Below are positions 8,747-10,686 of a stretch of DNA of 10,686 nt, one piece after another. Each line of letters starts with the position of its first letter. The first letter of the stretch is position 1. The notes beneath the pieces are model-generated. The model made no database searches, had not been told where the DNA came from, and was given only the letters and a program-made list of their open reading frames with translations. A program made the position numbers and the translations under genes. Source of the DNA: Cerioporus squamosus (lineage: Eukaryota; Basidiomycota; Agaricomycetes; Polyporales; Polyporaceae). The DNA lies in NCBI GenBank assembly GCA_022592435.1, contig JABYQS010000953.1, forward strand, positions 1-10,686, in the 5' to 3' direction.

Positions 8747-9070
8747 GGTGCCTAGTAGGGGACGCAGCAAGTGTGCCGGGGCGGCGGCGATGACTTGGAC
8801 TTAAATACAGTACTTGCCTGAGCTGTGCGACAAGAATAGCGGCTATGCACCGCCATTATGGAGAGCGGGACGCATGAGAGAGAAGTCAATTGTGAGAACC
8901 AATCACTGCGATGTAAATATCGAGGAAGGGTTCGATAGGTACTTGCGATCAAAGTGTACAGCATGTCTGCGGTTAGGCGCGTTCACGCCAATTATACAGG
9001 AACTGCATGGTGGAGTAAGGGTAATGAATCGCACTGGACACAAACTGGACACGTCCACTCACACGTTCAA
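8747..9070 (-). promoter_or_regulatory. promoter of the 441-residue gene and 3' flank of the kelch gene
   Basis: This is a 324-base spacer between two minus-strand genes. Read on the gene strand, TATTTAA lies at 8801-8807, about 55-60 bases before the ATG at 8746. ATTGG, a CCAAT box in reverse, lies at 8899-8903, about 155 bases upstream of the ATG. Both are at plausible distances for a fungal promoter. The right part must hold the 3' UTR of the kelch gene. The plus-strand open frames here show no domain. Confidence 0.5.
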
Positions 9071-10686
9071 TCAGCGGCGATTTCTGCTCTGCCCGCTAGA
9101 ACCTTGTGGTCCTGCTGCCGCGCCTCTGCGCATCTCCTCTTCATCCAACCCTGCCTCCGCAAGGATGCGTTCCACCTCTTCAAGTATAGGCTTGTATTCG
9201 GCTGTGCTCGAGCGAAGGGAATCAGAACTGTACTGCCCAGACGCGTCAGCATCCACTGACCATAGCGGTCCTCGGCGAGCGTAAATCCGTCTCTGCGGAG
9301 CAGCTTCCCGCGATTATCGCTTTTCCCGTACGCCTTCTGGGCCCAGTATTCACCTGAGACGGATGTGAGTATGCCCTGGAACGGAACTGCATGGATCCGG
9401 CTTACGAGAGCGTGCATAGAACATTGCCAACGTCTCGCCGGGCAGCGGGGTACTGATCACGTCTTCTGGGACCTCGATGCGTCCTTGGCCACACCCATGA
9501 ACGCGGCGGCCTTGGACCGTAGGTCCTGTCCCATGTAATATGACTACCGATGCACTGATGTCCGAAAAAGAGGATGGACATACCTTGTCTTCCTCAACGA
9601 TGGGCTCTAAGATGTCCACCACCTTCTCCTCATCCTCTCCGACGACAGTCACACTCTCCGTCTCGTCGCGCTGCGTCTCGTCATCGTCATCATCATCATC
9701 ACCTTCGTCGTCATCTTCGTCACTGCTGCTCTCCTCGTCACCTTCCGAGATGACGATCTCGGAGCGCTTAAGACAAACATAGCGATCAGCTTGTCCAGCG
9801 GCAGCGCGTGGAAGTCGTCGAGAGTGTACTCGCGCGAACCTTTCTCGAAGATGCCGCCATATCTAGACGTGGCAGATGGGGTCAGACACTGACAAGGTGA
9901 CGAATAGATGCGGATGGAAGTATGTGGATGGGAACGCACATATACAGCGTGTTGCGCAGAACCGCGAGCATTGCATTGTACCGCGGCGGCGGCAAGGTCA
10001 GCATGGGGTCGTCCGGGTCCACGTCGTCCTCGGGCGGTGCAGTAGCCGTGTTCTGCTTCGCAGATGACGCCGGTTTACTCGGTTCGAAGGCTTCTCAGCC
10101 TCCTGCGAACCACATAGAGCAGTCCCCGTCAGTCAACATCAACTGCGCGGAACAGCAGTGTGGACAGCGTACCTTCATAACACTCTCCTCGTCGCTTCCG
10201 TCCCCATCCTCGGACTCCTCTTCATCGAAGTCGGGTTTTGGACGGGTGTCCAGGACCGCAGCCCCCTTCTTCTTCGGCGCTCCGCCCTTCTTCTTGGGCT
10301 TCTTCAGCAGCATCGAGACCCAGCGCCCGTTCCCTGTAATGTGGTCCATACAGATCGTTATGGAACACGCTCTCCAATGTCTCCTCGCTGGTGTCCTCGT
10401 CCGTAACTCCACCGAAGAGGATGCCCATGTTCTTGGCGGTCCAGAGCGCCATCGTGCAGCCGGAGCGGAGAGAGGGCGCGTACGCGGTTGACGGCTTCTT
10501 GCGCCGCTCCCACTTCAATGTCAGTGGGTCTGCGGTGGACTTGCCTGTAGTAGCGTTTCCGTGTTGAGAGTCATGCTACTCGGGTGTCAGGGTCCCGTCG
10601 AACTAGAAAAGACCGTCAGGGTAGTAACGCACCGCAGGAACCAAGTGTCGTCAAGCATGACACCGACCGGCCGGCTGCCCTTGACG
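9071..10686 (-). CDS. KEL3: Kel3/KLHDC4-type kelch protein with C-terminal DUF4110, 5' end outside the window
   Basis: C-terminal part of a kelch-repeat protein of the yeast Kel3 / human KLHDC4 type, a conserved and poorly understood eukaryotic family. In order: RPVGVMLDDTWFLR; KWERRKKPSTAYAPSLRSGC; the kelch blade NMGILFGGVTDEDTSEETLE with VFHNDLY; ITGNGRWVSML with a Lys-rich KKPKKKGG tract; an acidic tract; the blade RYNAMLAVLRNTLYIYGGI and EYTLDDFHALPLDKL; a long Asp/Glu/Ser tract; DUF4110 (PLPGETLAMFYARSREYWAQ to EEVERILAEAGLDEEEM); stop 9073-9071. Introns: 10545-10632 (phase uncertain), 10103-10172, 9863-9939, 9526-9583, 9354-9405 and 9202-9260 (GTCAGT/CACAG). Four places change frame without an intron: 10341-10350, 10076-10092, 9785-9790 and 9466-9474. 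The last three each fit one lost base, in CC, GG and CCC runs, and restore the family consensus. Because the protein text is otherwise intact, I read this as a functional gene with consensus errors rather than a pseudogene. The family assignment is firm. Confidence 0.88.
9678..9730 (-). repeat. GAT/GAC triplet tract coding for a poly-acidic run
   Basis: A short imperfect trinucleotide repeat (GTCATCATCATCATCACC on the plus strand, 9686-9703) lies inside the kelch gene and codes for consecutive Asp residues within a longer Asp/Glu/Ser-rich segment. Such tracts are usual between the last kelch blade and DUF4110 in this family. The pure core is only a few units long, so it is a candidate for length variation but not a large microsatellite. 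Confidence 0.6.

Noticed and set aside
9922..10491. 189-codon open frame on the plus strand
   Set aside because: It is antisense to the kelch gene. Its Ser/Phe runs are the reverse reading of the acidic and Lys-rich tracts of that gene.
1..10686. Mobile elements, tRNA or rRNA genes, CRISPR arrays, biosynthetic cluster genes
   Set aside because: No terminal repeats, transposase or reverse-transcriptase motifs, cloverleaf sequences, spaced repeats or biosynthetic enzyme motifs were seen on either strand.

Overview
The window reads as nuclear DNA of a filamentous basidiomycete, most likely a Polyporales-type agaricomycete. Reasons: dense multi-exon genes with short introns (about 48-88 nt, GT donors, CTNAC-like branch points, YAG acceptors), pyrimidine-rich leaders, moderately high GC, and two protein types (the F-box protein at the left and the 441-residue protein in the middle) that I associate with polypore gene sets. 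There are no prokaryotic operons, CRISPR arrays, tRNAs, rRNAs or recognisable transposons. All exon models below were built by hand from splice signals and protein continuity.

Layout. (1) 1-1686, minus: an F-box protein gene running off the left edge. (2) 1687-2197: a divergent spacer with one doubtful upstream exon. (3) 2198-3462, plus: an unrecognised Ala/Glu/Lys-rich helical protein containing two tandemly duplicated exons. (4) 3881-5230, plus: a C2H2 zinc-finger protein, probably a transcription factor. (5) 5493-7150, minus: a TEA/ATTS-domain transcription factor. (6) 7147-8746, minus: a clean six-exon gene for a conserved uncharacterised basidiomycete-type protein, whose stop codon overlaps the first available ATG of the TEA gene. 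(7) 9071-10686, minus: the C-terminal part of a Kel3/KLHDC4-type kelch protein with DUF4110, running off the right edge.

How they fit together: three genes (kelch, uncharacterised, TEA) lie head to tail on the minus strand. The zinc-finger gene converges on the TEA gene. The duplicated-exon gene and the F-box gene diverge. The zinc-finger and TEA genes are neighbouring candidate regulators, but nothing in the sequence shows a shared pathway.

A repeated oddity is that four of the six genes (F-box, zinc-finger, TEA, kelch) need one or more one-base frame changes that no intron explains, while the protein stays recognisable on both sides. Several breaks fall in short homopolymers. I favour consensus indel errors over pseudogenes, but the sequence alone cannot settle it.
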